Assembly (NCBI GenBank): GCA_030606485.1
Contig: JAUWGH010000007.1
Span: forward strand, 192,161-256,160
Direction of reading: 5' to 3'
DNA from: Promethearchaeota archaeon
GTDB taxonomy: Archaea > Asgardarchaeota > Lokiarchaeia > Sigyniarchaeales > SOKP01
DNA length: 64,000 bases
Shown here: positions 46,091 through 55,159 of the stretch, in pieces
How the letters are laid out: each line of letters begins with the position of its first letter
Numbering within the stretch: the stretch's first letter is position 1
The notes under the pieces: model-generated
The model's input: the letters and a program-made list of their open reading frames with translations, nothing else
Database searches by the model: none
What the model was told of the DNA's origin: nothing
Position numbers and translations under genes: made by a program

Positions 46091-46603
46091 TTAAGCGCGT
46101 ATGATTACCTTTACTAAACCTTTTTTACGTAATTTTTCCATCATTTCTTCAATTTCTTCCACAGACTTTTCTGCAATCGCGGCAACCTGTTCTAACGAAT
46201 TATTTCCATCACAAATCTTTAAAACTTTATATTCTTCTTGAGTGAGCATTCCAAATTGTATTGAAATCTCTGAAACTTCTTTAACAACTATTGGAATTCG
46301 AGCACCTACACCACCATAGGCTTCAGTAGCTGGAGCTTCACCAAAGAATGCCTTGGCACCTGTGATCTCATATTTATCATTTATATAAATGTGGATATTA
46401 TGTTCTTCCCCAGATCTATCATCTGGATTATCGGGATCCGGTTTTGAATGGCTATGTCGATAGCGCTTCGTATAAATTCCAGTTTGAAGACCATTGTGAA
46501 TTTCTTCTTTATCAATCTTCAAAGGGACCATTTCTTGGCATATATCACACCAGACCCAGGCCTCTATCAATTTAAAATATTTTTTTACTTTATTTATAGG
46601 CAT
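46091..46603 (-). CDS. Hypothetical Asgard-type protein: N-terminal Cys/His zinc module, C-terminal winged helix
   Basis: The 170-residue protein has VWCDICQEMVPLKI near the start and a His-rich stretch (YTKRYRHSHSKPD, EEHNIHIYIN) that together could bind zinc. A middle segment and a C-terminal winged helix follow (MLTQEEYKVLKICDGNNSLEQVAAIAEKSVEEIEEMMEKLRKKGLVKV). The wHTH has the shape of a transcription-factor or subunit-docking domain. I do not recognise the N-terminal family; similar architectures are often next to small GTPase or ubiquitin-like genes in Asgard archaea, but not here. Confidence 0.62.
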   Translation of the reverse strand: MPINKVKKYFKLIEAWVWCDICQEMVPLKIDKEEIHNGLQTGIYTKRYRHSHSKPDPDNPDDRSGEEHNIHIYINDKYEITGAKAFFGEAPATEAYGGVGARIPIVVKEVSEISIQFGMLTQEEYKVLKICDGNNSLEQVAAIAEKSVEEIEEMMEKLRKKGLVKVIIRA

Positions 46604-46911
46604 AATTAAACCAATATATCATATAAATTAAATAAATATTACTACATTTTTAGAGCACAGATATTATATTAAAAATAGTTTCTTTAGAATTTAAATATTA
46701 AATCCTATATTTCATCTCTTCACTAAAACCAAATAATTTAATAAAATTGAAAAAAACAATAACAAAAACAGATTTAATAAACTACCTTAAATGGAAATCA
46801 TCCAAATTATATTTAAAATTAATTTTATCTCCTATTTTTCAATTTTTTTAAATGATTTAAGTATTTAGATTCAAAAAAATAAAATATTAAAGTTATAGAT
46901 AATTTTTTTAA
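46604..46911. other. 308-bp AT-rich intergenic stretch
   Basis: Upstream region shared by two divergent genes (46091 on minus, 46912 on plus). It is very AT-rich, with no recognisable gene, repeat or RNA. Confidence 0.5.
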
Positions 46912-47079
46912 ATGATTATGGAACAATGTTCTTGTTGTGGTCGAAAAATTACTCCTTTCGAAAACAGTGTTCACTTCCCATGTCCAAATTGTGGAGACGT
47001 AACAATTTGGCGTTGTGAGAAATGTAGAGTAGCGGGTAACAGTTATACTTGTATTAAGTGTGATTTTCTGGGCCCATAA
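46912..47079 (+). CDS. Small zinc-ribbon protein upstream of aEF1-beta (DUF1610/HVC-type)
   Basis: Only 55 residues. It has QCSCCGRKITPFE, then FPCPNCGDVTIWRCEKCR and YTCIKCDFLGP: four CxxC knuckles forming two zinc sites, the pattern of the archaeal zinc-finger RNA-binding protein found next to aEF1-beta. Start ATG 46912, or the second ATG at 46918. It lies 35 bases before aEF1-beta, so the two are likely one transcript. The role is probably ribosome-associated. Confidence 0.85.
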   Translation: MIMEQCSCCGRKITPFENSVHFPCPNCGDVTIWRCEKCRVAGNSYTCIKCDFLGP

Positions 47080-47114
47080 TTAACTATAAAGAATTTTTAG
47101 AAGGTTATTAGGAA

Positions 47115-47384
47115 ATGGGAAAATATTATGTTGGTTTGGTTGAAATTATTCCAGAAGGTATTGATGCTGATTTTAATGGTATCGTGGAAGAATTAAAAAA
47201 AAGGCTTCCAGAAGGTGCTTCACTTGTAAAATATGAACAAATCCCAATCGCTTATGGATTAGAAAAATTGAGAGTGCAGGTAAAATTTCCAGTAGAAATG
47301 GGTTCAGCCGACTCAATTGAAGAATCTTGGGTTCAAATTGAAGGAATTCAACGTGTAGAAACTATTTTGATTTCAAAGGCGTGA
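47115..47384 (+). CDS. ef1B: Translation elongation factor aEF1-beta
   Basis: The 89-residue protein is the archaeal exchange factor for aEF1A: GLVEIIPEGIDADFNGIVEEL, then PIAYGLEKLRVQVKFP and VQIEGIQRVETILI. This corresponds to the C-terminal catalytic domain of eukaryotic eEF1B-alpha. It restores GTP-bound aEF1A after each round of elongation. Second gene of the pair with the zinc-ribbon protein; convergent with mutL. Confidence 0.94.
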   Translation: MGKYYVGLVEIIPEGIDADFNGIVEELKKRLPEGASLVKYEQIPIAYGLEKLRVQVKFPVEMGSADSIEESWVQIEGIQRVETILISKA

Positions 47385-47419
47385 AAGTTAAACGTTCTCT
47401 ACAAACACTTTTTTTATAT

Positions 47420-49303
47420 TTAAACTATTCTCTTAAACATTTTATCAATATCTCTAAAACTGATTACTCTATACGTGGGCCTTCCATGTGCGCAATGATA
47501 TGGATCTTTGCATTTTGATAAATCTAATACCAATTTTCTTATATCCTTTAATGTTAGATAATCCCCTCCCCGAATACTTTTATGACATGCAAGATAATTG
47601 ATAATCTCCTCCTCAGAATCGGAAAAACTCTGTTGCTTACCAATGTTTGCGATTTCTTCTATCATGTCTTTAAGCACATCTAATTTAGGGAGCTTTCCAA
47701 AAATTGCTGGTATCGCCCTTAAAATAAAAGTGGCCCCCCCGAAATCCTCTAATTCAAATCCAAACTTATTAATCTCACTTAAGTGTTCTTTCAAAAAAAA
47801 ACGTTCAGCTGGAGAGATATTAATTTTTAAGGGATAAATTAATTGCTGTTTTTGAACTTTCGAACCTCTATATTGACTTAAAAATCGCTCTTTCATGATT
47901 CTTTCTGAAGCTGCATGTTGATCAATAATTAATATCGTTGGATTACCATCCTCATCATTACTTTCAAATAGTATATAAACATTATTACTTAATTGTCCTG
48001 TTCTGGAAATAGGACGCATTTTAGGTAAGGTATCAGTAATAATATATTGCTCGCGTGATAATGATTCTGTTATGGCATTTTCAAATTTTTTATCAAGGAT
48101 ATCCTCGGTTATTAGTTTAGTTTGTATCATTTCCTTCGATTTTACTGAGTCGATAAGGCTTGAATTAGCGGGAATATTTGATGCTTTTTCTTTTGCAATT
48201 AATGATACATCTACACGAGAAGTAATATCCATAAATTCAGATAGAATTTCCTCTTTCTCTTCTTCAATAAATGTTTCCAACGGTTTTGTGATTATTTCCT
48301 CCTTTTTTGGTAAGAATAATTCTTCTAGGTGTCTTCTCAATGCATTTTCTATAAAAGGGAATAAGACTTTTTCATTATTAAATCGAACAGTCATCTTTTG
48401 TGGATGGATATTAAAGTCTACATTCGCAGGATTTATATCCAAATTTAAAATAAAGAAAGGAAACCTCCCAACCATTAAGAAACCTTTATACGCATCCTTA
48501 ATTACTTCAAAAAATTTATCAGATATAACATATCTCTTATTAAGAAATAAACTGGAACTAGTTCTTTTTTTTTTCGAAATTTCTGGGTCACCTAGCAAGC
48601 CAGACAATGCAAATAGCCCATCGGGATGGATATAATCGATTGGATACATTTTTTTAGCAATTTCTTTTCCATATATATGGAAAACCATATCTTTTAAATC
48701 ATCTGAAGGTGGACAATTAAGAATATCTAAATCGTTGTGTTGATAGATAAAATGAATTTGAGGATAACCTAAGGCATATCTAGTGATTATATCGGTAATA
48801 TGACCAAGTTCCACCCTGTTTGTTTTTAAAAATTTTTGTCTCGCGGGAATATTATAGAATAGATTTTTAACTTTTATATTCGTTCCGACAGGAGCTGAAA
48901 TTTCCTTTTTTTCAATAACCCCTCCGCCATGAATTACGATGGTCGAACCTAAATCATCGTTTTTAGTGCGTGTTATTAATTCTACTTGTGAAACTACCGC
49001 GATACTACTAAGAGCTTCTCCCCGAAATCCTAATGTTGTTAGAGTATCTAAATCTTCAAATTTTTCTATTTTTCCGCTTGTATAACGATCAAAAGCGATT
49101 TCTACATCCTCTTTTTCAATACCGTAGCCATCATCAATTACTTGAATCAAACTTTTTCCTGCATTTTTAATTATAATCTTGATGTTCTTTGCCCCTGCAT
49201 CAATCGAATTTTCCACCAATTCTTTAACAACTGAAGCAGGCCGTTCAACAACTTCTCCGGCTGCTATTTTTTCGAAATCTTTTATTTTTTTTATTCGCTG
49301 CAT
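47420..49303 (-). CDS. mutL: DNA mismatch repair protein MutL
   Basis: The 627-residue protein has the GHKL ATPase start EKIAAGEVVERPASVVKELVENSIDAG, DDGYGIEKEDV and TLGFRGEALSSIAVVS. The C-terminal endonuclease metal motif DQHAASERIMKE (DQHAxxExxxxE) and CAHGRPT are intact. It is therefore a nicking-type MutL, as in bacteria that lack MutH and in eukaryotic PMS2. It lies 12 bases downstream of mutS in one operon, and is of bacterial type rather than part of the ordinary archaeal repair set. Confidence 0.96.
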   Translation of the reverse strand: MQRIKKIKDFEKIAAGEVVERPASVVKELVENSIDAGAKNIKIIIKNAGKSLIQVIDDGYGIEKEDVEIAFDRYTSGKIEKFEDLDTLTTLGFRGEALSSIAVVSQVELITRTKNDDLGSTIVIHGGGVIEKKEISAPVGTNIKVKNLFYNIPARQKFLKTNRVELGHITDIITRYALGYPQIHFIYQHNDLDILNCPPSDDLKDMVFHIYGKEIAKKMYPIDYIHPDGLFALSGLLGDPEISKKKRTSSSLFLNKRYVISDKFFEVIKDAYKGFLMVGRFPFFILNLDINPANVDFNIHPQKMTVRFNNEKVLFPFIENALRRHLEELFLPKKEEIITKPLETFIEEEKEEILSEFMDITSRVDVSLIAKEKASNIPANSSLIDSVKSKEMIQTKLITEDILDKKFENAITESLSREQYIITDTLPKMRPISRTGQLSNNVYILFESNDEDGNPTILIIDQHAASERIMKERFLSQYRGSKVQKQQLIYPLKINISPAERFFLKEHLSEINKFGFELEDFGGATFILRAIPAIFGKLPKLDVLKDMIEEIANIGKQQSFSDSEEEIINYLACHKSIRGGDYLTLKDIRKLVLDLSKCKDPYHCAHGRPTYRVISFRDIDKMFKRIV

Positions 49304-49315
49304 ATAATATCAGCT

Positions 49316-52051
49316 CTATAAATCATTAGATTCAATATCTTCTATTTTTTTCTTTATTTCACTTAATTTCTCTATTGCTTTTAGTGGAGTAATATTGTTA
49401 ATATCGATATTATTAATAATTTCAAATAATTTAATATATTCTTCATTTATCTCATGTTTTACTTTCACAATTGGTTTAAAGAATGATGTTTGCACAGTTT
49501 TCCCGGTTTTTTTTATTTCTTTTTTCCTAGTTTTAGGAGTCAACTTCATTAAATTATTTCCATTTCTAATTGTTTCTCTAAAAGTATCATTTTTTTCTAT
49601 CTGTTCAAGGACCTTAAAAGCTCTTATAATTGTGTCTTCTGGGATCCCGGCAAGTCGTGCAATATGTATGCCATACGATTTATCTGTACTTCCTTCTTGA
49701 ACTTTTCTAATAAATGTTATGTTACCATCCTCATCTTCCTTTATATCTAAATGATAATTCTTTACTCGAGGAAGTTCAATTTCTGTTAGTTGGTGGAAAT
49801 GAGTAGAAAATAGAGTTTTTACTTTCATAGAATGTAATTTTTCTAAAGTTGCTATTGCTATTGCGCCTCCATCTGAGGATGATGTCCCTCTCCCTAACTC
49901 ATCAATGATTATAAGGCTTTTTGGAGTAGAATAATTAAGGATTTTTGCAGTTTCGTTCATTTCTATCATGAAAGTGCTTAATCGTCTCGCAAGGTCATCC
50001 GAGGCTCCAATTCTTGTAAAAATTCTGTCAATAATCCCAATTTCTGCCGATTTCGCTGGAACAAAACTCCCCATTTGTGCAATCAAACAAATTAATGCCA
50101 TTTGTCTTAAAAAAGTTGACTTACCAGCCATGTTAGGTCCGGTTATAATCAAAATTTGTTCTTTCTCCGTATCCATATAGCAATCATTAGGGATAAAGGG
50201 TTCAGAAAAATTAATTTGCTCAACAATGGGATGACGCCCTTCTTTAATAATAATTCTATCATCATCTCTTAAAATAGGTTTGCAGTAGTTATATTTTTCG
50301 GCAATTTCAGCAAAAGTACATAATACATCAATCATTGCAATTGATTCAGAAACATTTCCAATATCAACCGTTTGCATAACTACTTTCTCTCGTATTTCTG
50401 AAAATAGTTGATACTCCAAATCATTAATTTTTTCCTCAGCCGTTAGTATTTTTTCCTCCCATTCATTGAGTTCTTTGCTTTTATATCTTATAGCATTTTT
50501 AATAGATTGCCTTGAGATAAGCTCTTCGGGAAAATTTCTAATTTTGGATTTTGTAGTATTAGTAATTTCTATAAAATATCCTAAAATGTTGTTATGTGAT
50601 ACTTTAATCCCAGTTTGTATAGCAAAACGTCGTTTTAACGATTTCTCGAATTTTAACATCCAACTTTTTCCATTATTGATTATGTTTCGATACTCATCAA
50701 CCGTTTCATTATAACCTTCTTTAATTATTCCGCCTTCTTTTATGGTAGTTGGAGGATTTTCTGCAATGGAATTCTTAATTAAGTCTCGAATTACCGAAAA
50801 ATCTTTAATTTCTTTTAAAAAACTTTCTAACTCTGGAGTTTTTCCTTTTTTTAGCAAATCTATAATTTCTGGAATTACTTCAAGCGAATTTTTCAAATTT
50901 AATAAATCTCTCGCATTTGCAGAACGAGAAAAATTGAGTTTATTAATAATTCGCTCAAGATCCCCCATTTTTTCGAGTTTATCCCGAAGATCTGACCTTA
51001 AAAAAACATCATCCTTAAATTTTTGAACGATTTCTAATCGTTGGTTAATTTGATCTTTATTTATAAGTGGTTCTACAATAATTTTGGCTAATAAACGGCC
51101 ACCCATAGGCGTTTGAGTATGATTAAAAATGGAAAAAAGTGTTGCATCTTTTCCTCGGTCCCTAATATTCCTTAATAGTTCTAAATTTCTCTGAGTTGAA
51201 TAATCTAAATTTAATACTTCCTTTTGTTTAATAACCTTAATTTGAAAAATATTTGGTATAACATCTCTTTGAGTTTCCTTTAAAAATGCTAATAAACCAC
51301 CAGAGGCTTGTATTGCCATTTGTAAATTTTCTAAATCAAAAGATTCTAGATTACTCAAATTGAAATGCTTAATAATTATCGAATATCCATTTTCATATTC
51401 AAAAACATAATCCTGAAATTCCTTTATAATGCATTTACTAATATCTTTGATTTTAATTATGAAATCGTCATCCTGATAGAGGTTTAATGGTAATATAAGC
51501 TCAACAGGACAATAACGAGAAAAAATCGCGAAAAGATCTTCTTCAGCAATACCTTCTTTAGATTCGAATTGAGTGGTTGAAAATTCTCCCGTTGATAAGT
51601 CGGCAAATGCAATACCATAGCCTTTTTTACCTTTAACGATTGAAGAAATATAATTATTCTCATTTGTTTTTAACATATCCGATTCGATAATTGTTCCAGG
51701 TGACATTATCCTCACGATACCTCGTTTAACAATTCGTCCTCTAGCATCTGCTGGGTCCTCCAGCTGTTCTACGATTACAACAGTTTCTCCTAAATTAACA
51801 AGATTTTTAAAATAATTTCCAGAATGATGTGGAATGCCTGCTAATGGATACGAGTCTTTTCCTCCAAATGTTCTTCTAGTTAAAGTAATACCCAACAATT
51901 TAGAAATCCGAACGGCGTCGTCGTAAAAAAACTCAAAGAAGTCTCCCATTCGGTAAGCGATAAGATTATCAGGATACCGCTTCTTTACTGAATACCAATG
52001 TTTCATCATTGGCGTTAATTTACTTGACTTTAAGTCTCTAAACGACTCCAT
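49316..52051 (-). CDS. mutS: DNA mismatch repair protein MutS
   Basis: The 911-residue MutS1 has mismatch-recognition domain I (AYRMGDFFEFFYDDA, with the Phe-x-Glu wedge), TPMGGRLLAKIIVEPLI in the core, and ATPase motifs (TGPNMAGKSTFLRQ, LIIDELGRGTSSSDG, FSTHFHQL). It recognises mispairs and recruits MutL. The presence of the domain I wedge separates it from MutS2. It is first of the mutS-mutL operon. MutS/MutL is patchily distributed in archaea, consistent with transfer from bacteria. Confidence 0.97.
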   Translation of the reverse strand: MESFRDLKSSKLTPMMKHWYSVKKRYPDNLIAYRMGDFFEFFYDDAVRISKLLGITLTRRTFGGKDSYPLAGIPHHSGNYFKNLVNLGETVVIVEQLEDPADARGRIVKRGIVRIMSPGTIIESDMLKTNENNYISSIVKGKKGYGIAFADLSTGEFSTTQFESKEGIAEEDLFAIFSRYCPVELILPLNLYQDDDFIIKIKDISKCIIKEFQDYVFEYENGYSIIIKHFNLSNLESFDLENLQMAIQASGGLLAFLKETQRDVIPNIFQIKVIKQKEVLNLDYSTQRNLELLRNIRDRGKDATLFSIFNHTQTPMGGRLLAKIIVEPLINKDQINQRLEIVQKFKDDVFLRSDLRDKLEKMGDLERIINKLNFSRSANARDLLNLKNSLEVIPEIIDLLKKGKTPELESFLKEIKDFSVIRDLIKNSIAENPPTTIKEGGIIKEGYNETVDEYRNIINNGKSWMLKFEKSLKRRFAIQTGIKVSHNNILGYFIEITNTTKSKIRNFPEELISRQSIKNAIRYKSKELNEWEEKILTAEEKINDLEYQLFSEIREKVVMQTVDIGNVSESIAMIDVLCTFAEIAEKYNYCKPILRDDDRIIIKEGRHPIVEQINFSEPFIPNDCYMDTEKEQILIITGPNMAGKSTFLRQMALICLIAQMGSFVPAKSAEIGIIDRIFTRIGASDDLARRLSTFMIEMNETAKILNYSTPKSLIIIDELGRGTSSSDGGAIAIATLEKLHSMKVKTLFSTHFHQLTEIELPRVKNYHLDIKEDEDGNITFIRKVQEGSTDKSYGIHIARLAGIPEDTIIRAFKVLEQIEKNDTFRETIRNGNNLMKLTPKTRKKEIKKTGKTVQTSFFKPIVKVKHEINEEYIKLFEIINNIDINNITPLKAIEKLSEIKKKIEDIESNDL

Positions 52052-52231
52052 TGAAAATATTAAACCTGATTTCTATATGAGTGTTTTATTCTAATTTTAT
52101 TCTCTTAATTTAAATAAAATATCTCCGTTAAATTTTAATGATTTTTATTAAGATGATAACATAATACAAAGCTTTTTTTTAGATTTTAATTCTTTTTAAT
52201 TGAAAAATGATTAATAGAAGAAAGTTGTTTT

Positions 52232-53065
52232 ATGAAGCATCTAGAAAGTGAATTTGAGGGTATTAAAGGATTAAAAATATATTATCAAGCATGGTTTCCA
52301 GAAACTCCTAAGGCTGTTATTCAGATTGTACATGGATTTGGGAGTCATTCTGGCAGATATTTAAATATTGTAAATAAATTAGTTCCACTTGATTATGCAA
52401 TTTATGCCGATGATCATAGAGGTCACGGTAAATCCGAAGGAAAAAGAAATTATGCAGATTTTCTTGATCAGTATGTAGAAGATGAAAAATTGTTATATGA
52501 AATAATAAAAAAACAACATCCTAATTTACCAATTTTTATGCTGGGTCACTCTATGGGTTCATTTATTGCGTTATATTTCACAAAGAAATATGAAAATTTG
52601 TTAAATGGTCTTATCCTTTCGGGCACAGGTACAAAAGCTGGCAGAAAAGTAAGTAGATTTTTAAAATTTATGGCTAAACTCTTCTCAAAAATTGCGCCAC
52701 ATATGAAAATGAGTACAGGACTTGATGCAAAATTACTCAGCCACGACCCTGAAGTAGTAAGAAATTACGAACAAGACCCCCTAGTTCATACCGATAAAAT
52801 TCCTATGAGACTTAGCTATGAGGTGTTAAAATATTTCAATGAAGTTCAAACATTTGTGAATACTTTTAAACTTCCATTATTAGTTCAATGTGGCTCAGAA
52901 GATAAATTAACCGCAGGAACAGAAATTCTTAAAGACATATTTAAAATGGAAGATAAAACCATTATTATTTACGATGGTTTATATCACGAGGTATATAATG
53001 AAGTAGAAGAAGATCGGGAAAAGGTCTTAAAAGATCTTAGCGATTGGTTAGAAAATCATATTTAA
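52232..53065 (+). CDS. Alpha/beta hydrolase, monoglyceride-lipase-like (copy 1)
   Basis: The 277-residue serine hydrolase resembles monoacylglycerol lipases: IVHGFGSHSGRY, YADDHRGHGKSEG, nucleophile elbow LGHSMGSF, acid in QCGSEDKLTA and the catalytic His in LYHEVYNE. No signal peptide. It is followed after 122 bases by a close paralogue (53188), about three quarters identical by eye. May act on glycerolipids or on their degradation products. Confidence 0.87.
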   Translation: MKHLESEFEGIKGLKIYYQAWFPETPKAVIQIVHGFGSHSGRYLNIVNKLVPLDYAIYADDHRGHGKSEGKRNYADFLDQYVEDEKLLYEIIKKQHPNLPIFMLGHSMGSFIALYFTKKYENLLNGLILSGTGTKAGRKVSRFLKFMAKLFSKIAPHMKMSTGLDAKLLSHDPEVVRNYEQDPLVHTDKIPMRLSYEVLKYFNEVQTFVNTFKLPLLVQCGSEDKLTAGTEILKDIFKMEDKTIIIYDGLYHEVYNEVEEDREKVLKDLSDWLENHI

Positions 53066-53187
53066 ATAATTTTATCAGAATAAAAAATGAAAATTAAAAA
53101 TGGAATTTAATAACTAATATAAAACTTTATTTTTTGATATCGATTCTAATTATTTAAAATTTAATATAAAAAAATTGAGGTTATTAT

Positions 53188-54024
53188 ATGGAACATGTAG
53201 AGAGTGAATTTATAGGTATAAAAGACTTAAAAATTTATTATCAAGCATGGCTTCCAGAATCTCCTAAAGCAGTTGTTCAGATTGCTCATGGGGGTTTTGA
53301 ACATTCTGGAAGATATTTAAACGTAGTTAATGAATTAGTGCCACGAGGCTATGCAATTTATGCCAATGATCACCGTGGTCATGGCAAATCCGATGGAGAA
53401 ATAAATTATGTAGACACTTTTGATCAATATATAGAAGATCAAAAATTATTATATAATAATATAAAAGAACGATATCCAAATTTACCAATTTTTATGCTGG
53501 GTCACTCTATGGGCTCATTAATTGCCATGTATTTTACAAAAAAATATGAAAATTTTTTAGCAGGACTTATTCTATCCGGGACTGGTATAAGTACAGGTGG
53601 AGAAGTAAGTGGATTATTAAAATTTATGGCTAAATTATTCTCCAAAATTGCCCCGCACATGAAAATTGATCCAAAACTTGATGCAAAATTTCTCAGTCAC
53701 GACCCTAAAGTAGTAATCGCTTATGAACAAGACCCTTTAGTACATGCAAAAAAAATTACTGCAAAACTTGGATATGAAATGTTGAAATTTTTTAAAGATA
53801 TTCCAACTATTATTGATAATTTTAAACTTCCATTATTAATTCAATGTGGATCTGAAGATAAGCTACTGGCAGGAGCCGAAGTTCTTAAAGATATGTTTAC
53901 AATGGAAGACAAAACTATTAAAATTTACGATGGTTTGTATCACGAAGTATATAATGAAGTAGAAGAAGATAGGAAAAAAGTTTTAAAAGATCTTAGCGAT
54001 TGGTTAGAAAAACATGTTGAATAA
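53188..54024 (+). CDS. Alpha/beta hydrolase, monoglyceride-lipase-like (copy 2)
   Basis: The 278-residue tandem paralogue of the preceding gene keeps all catalytic elements (HGGFEHSGRY, NDHRGHGKSDG, LGHSMGSL, CGSEDKLLAG, LYHEVYNE). The differences cluster in the lid region and in the oxyanion-side loop (HGGFEHS rather than HGFGSHS). This suggests a change of substrate after duplication. Each copy has its own AT-rich upstream spacer. Confidence 0.87.
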   Translation: MEHVESEFIGIKDLKIYYQAWLPESPKAVVQIAHGGFEHSGRYLNVVNELVPRGYAIYANDHRGHGKSDGEINYVDTFDQYIEDQKLLYNNIKERYPNLPIFMLGHSMGSLIAMYFTKKYENFLAGLILSGTGISTGGEVSGLLKFMAKLFSKIAPHMKIDPKLDAKFLSHDPKVVIAYEQDPLVHAKKITAKLGYEMLKFFKDIPTIIDNFKLPLLIQCGSEDKLLAGAEVLKDMFTMEDKTIKIYDGLYHEVYNEVEEDRKKVLKDLSDWLEKHVE

Positions 54025-54180
54025 ATTCTGATATAGAACTAAAAAAGCGTAGTGAATTTTAGAAAATTTCTAATAAACTTATGTATTATTATCAGTAAAT
54101 TTTTAATTCATTTTTTTATTATTTTTTAAGAACCTCCTATAAAAAATTTAATTTTCAACATAAAAAGTTAGTAACAAAAA

Positions 54181-54777
54181 ATGTCGGATGCAGAAGAAAT
54201 AACTGAGATTGTTTTTTATGGCCGAGGAGGTCAAGGATGTGTATTAGCATCCCAAATAATTGTAGAAGCAGCCTACATAAGCGGTAACTATAAAGATGTT
54301 GTTGCATTTCCATCATTTGGAGCTGAACGGAGAGGAGCTCCAGTTCAAGCATTTGCCCGTATTTCAAAAAATAAAAAAATTTGGACTCGAGCGCAAATTA
54401 AACGTCCAGATATTGCTATTGTTTTAGATGAGACGGTTATAACTCCGGATATTATTAAAAATATTAAAGAAAATGGAATATTAATAATTAATTCTGAAAA
54501 AACACCTGAAGCATTAAAGAATTTTTATAATCTCGCTAACAAAATGAAAATTGCATCTGCGAATATTAATAAATTTTGTATTGAAAGAGATCTGTATTTA
54601 GAAGATATTCCCATAGTTAATACTCCGATTTTAGGGGTATTAACAAAGGCTTTAGATTCTATTGATTTGGAATCCATGAAAAAAGCTATAATAAAAGTAA
54701 TGGGGGAAAAAAAGGGAGAATCTAACAGTTCTCTTGCTGAAGAGGCAGTAAAACTTACATTGCTCCTCAATTTTTGA
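54181..54777 (+). CDS. porG: 2-oxoacid:ferredoxin oxidoreductase, gamma subunit (pyruvate type)
   Basis: The 198-residue gamma subunit shows the family start VFYGRGGQGCVLASQIIVEAAY and FPSFGAERRGAPVQAFARIS, then APDIAIV-like KRPDIAIVLDETV. First of four genes in the order gamma, delta, alpha, beta, the classical archaeal POR/VOR arrangement. The complex oxidises pyruvate (or branched 2-oxoacids) to the acyl-CoA and reduces ferredoxin. Confidence 0.93.
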   Translation: MSDAEEITEIVFYGRGGQGCVLASQIIVEAAYISGNYKDVVAFPSFGAERRGAPVQAFARISKNKKIWTRAQIKRPDIAIVLDETVITPDIIKNIKENGILIINSEKTPEALKNFYNLANKMKIASANINKFCIERDLYLEDIPIVNTPILGVLTKALDSIDLESMKKAIIKVMGEKKGESNSSLAEEAVKLTLLLNF

Positions 54778-54862
54778 AATAAATTCTTTATACTGATTCT
54801 AATTTAAGTCTGTATTTCAATTATTAAGAAAAAAATCATAAAAAAAATAAAAAGGAAGAAAA

Positions 54863-55159
54863 ATGGTTGATCAAAAAGTTCATGAAATAATATTAGCATC
54901 CATTCAAAAGCCAGTTGTGGGAGAGGCTGGAAAAACTGGTTCTTGGAGTAGATTCAAGCCAAAAATAGATCTTGATAAATGTACTGTTGTGAAAATGAAT
55001 AAAGATGTTTGTCACTTTTGTTGGTTATATTGTCCCGAGCCTATTATAAGCCGAACAATCCCTCCAAAAATAAATTATGAATATTGTAAAGGTTGTGGAA
55101 TTTGTGCGGAAGTGTGTCCGCCAAAAGCAATAAAAATGGTTGAGGAGAGTGAATTATGA
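54863..55159 (+). CDS. porD: 2-oxoacid:ferredoxin oxidoreductase, delta subunit (ferredoxin)
   Basis: The 98-residue protein has the PorD N terminus (GSWSRFKPKIDLDKC) and a complete second cluster CKGCGICAEVCP. The first cluster is unusual: after Cys in DKC comes a nine-residue insert before CHFCWLYCPE, so the spacing is C-x9-C-x2-C-x3-C rather than C-x2-C-x2-C-x3-C. It carries electrons from the TPP subunit to ferredoxin. Its stop overlaps the start of porA (ATGA type overlap). Confidence 0.92.
   Translation: MVDQKVHEIILASIQKPVVGEAGKTGSWSRFKPKIDLDKCTVVKMNKDVCHFCWLYCPEPIISRTIPPKINYEYCKGCGICAEVCPPKAIKMVEESEL

Noticed and set aside
47598..48635. Plus-strand frames inside mutL (79 and 187 codons)
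   Set aside because: Antisense to conserved MutL sequence; translation rich in S/F/I as expected of shadow frames.
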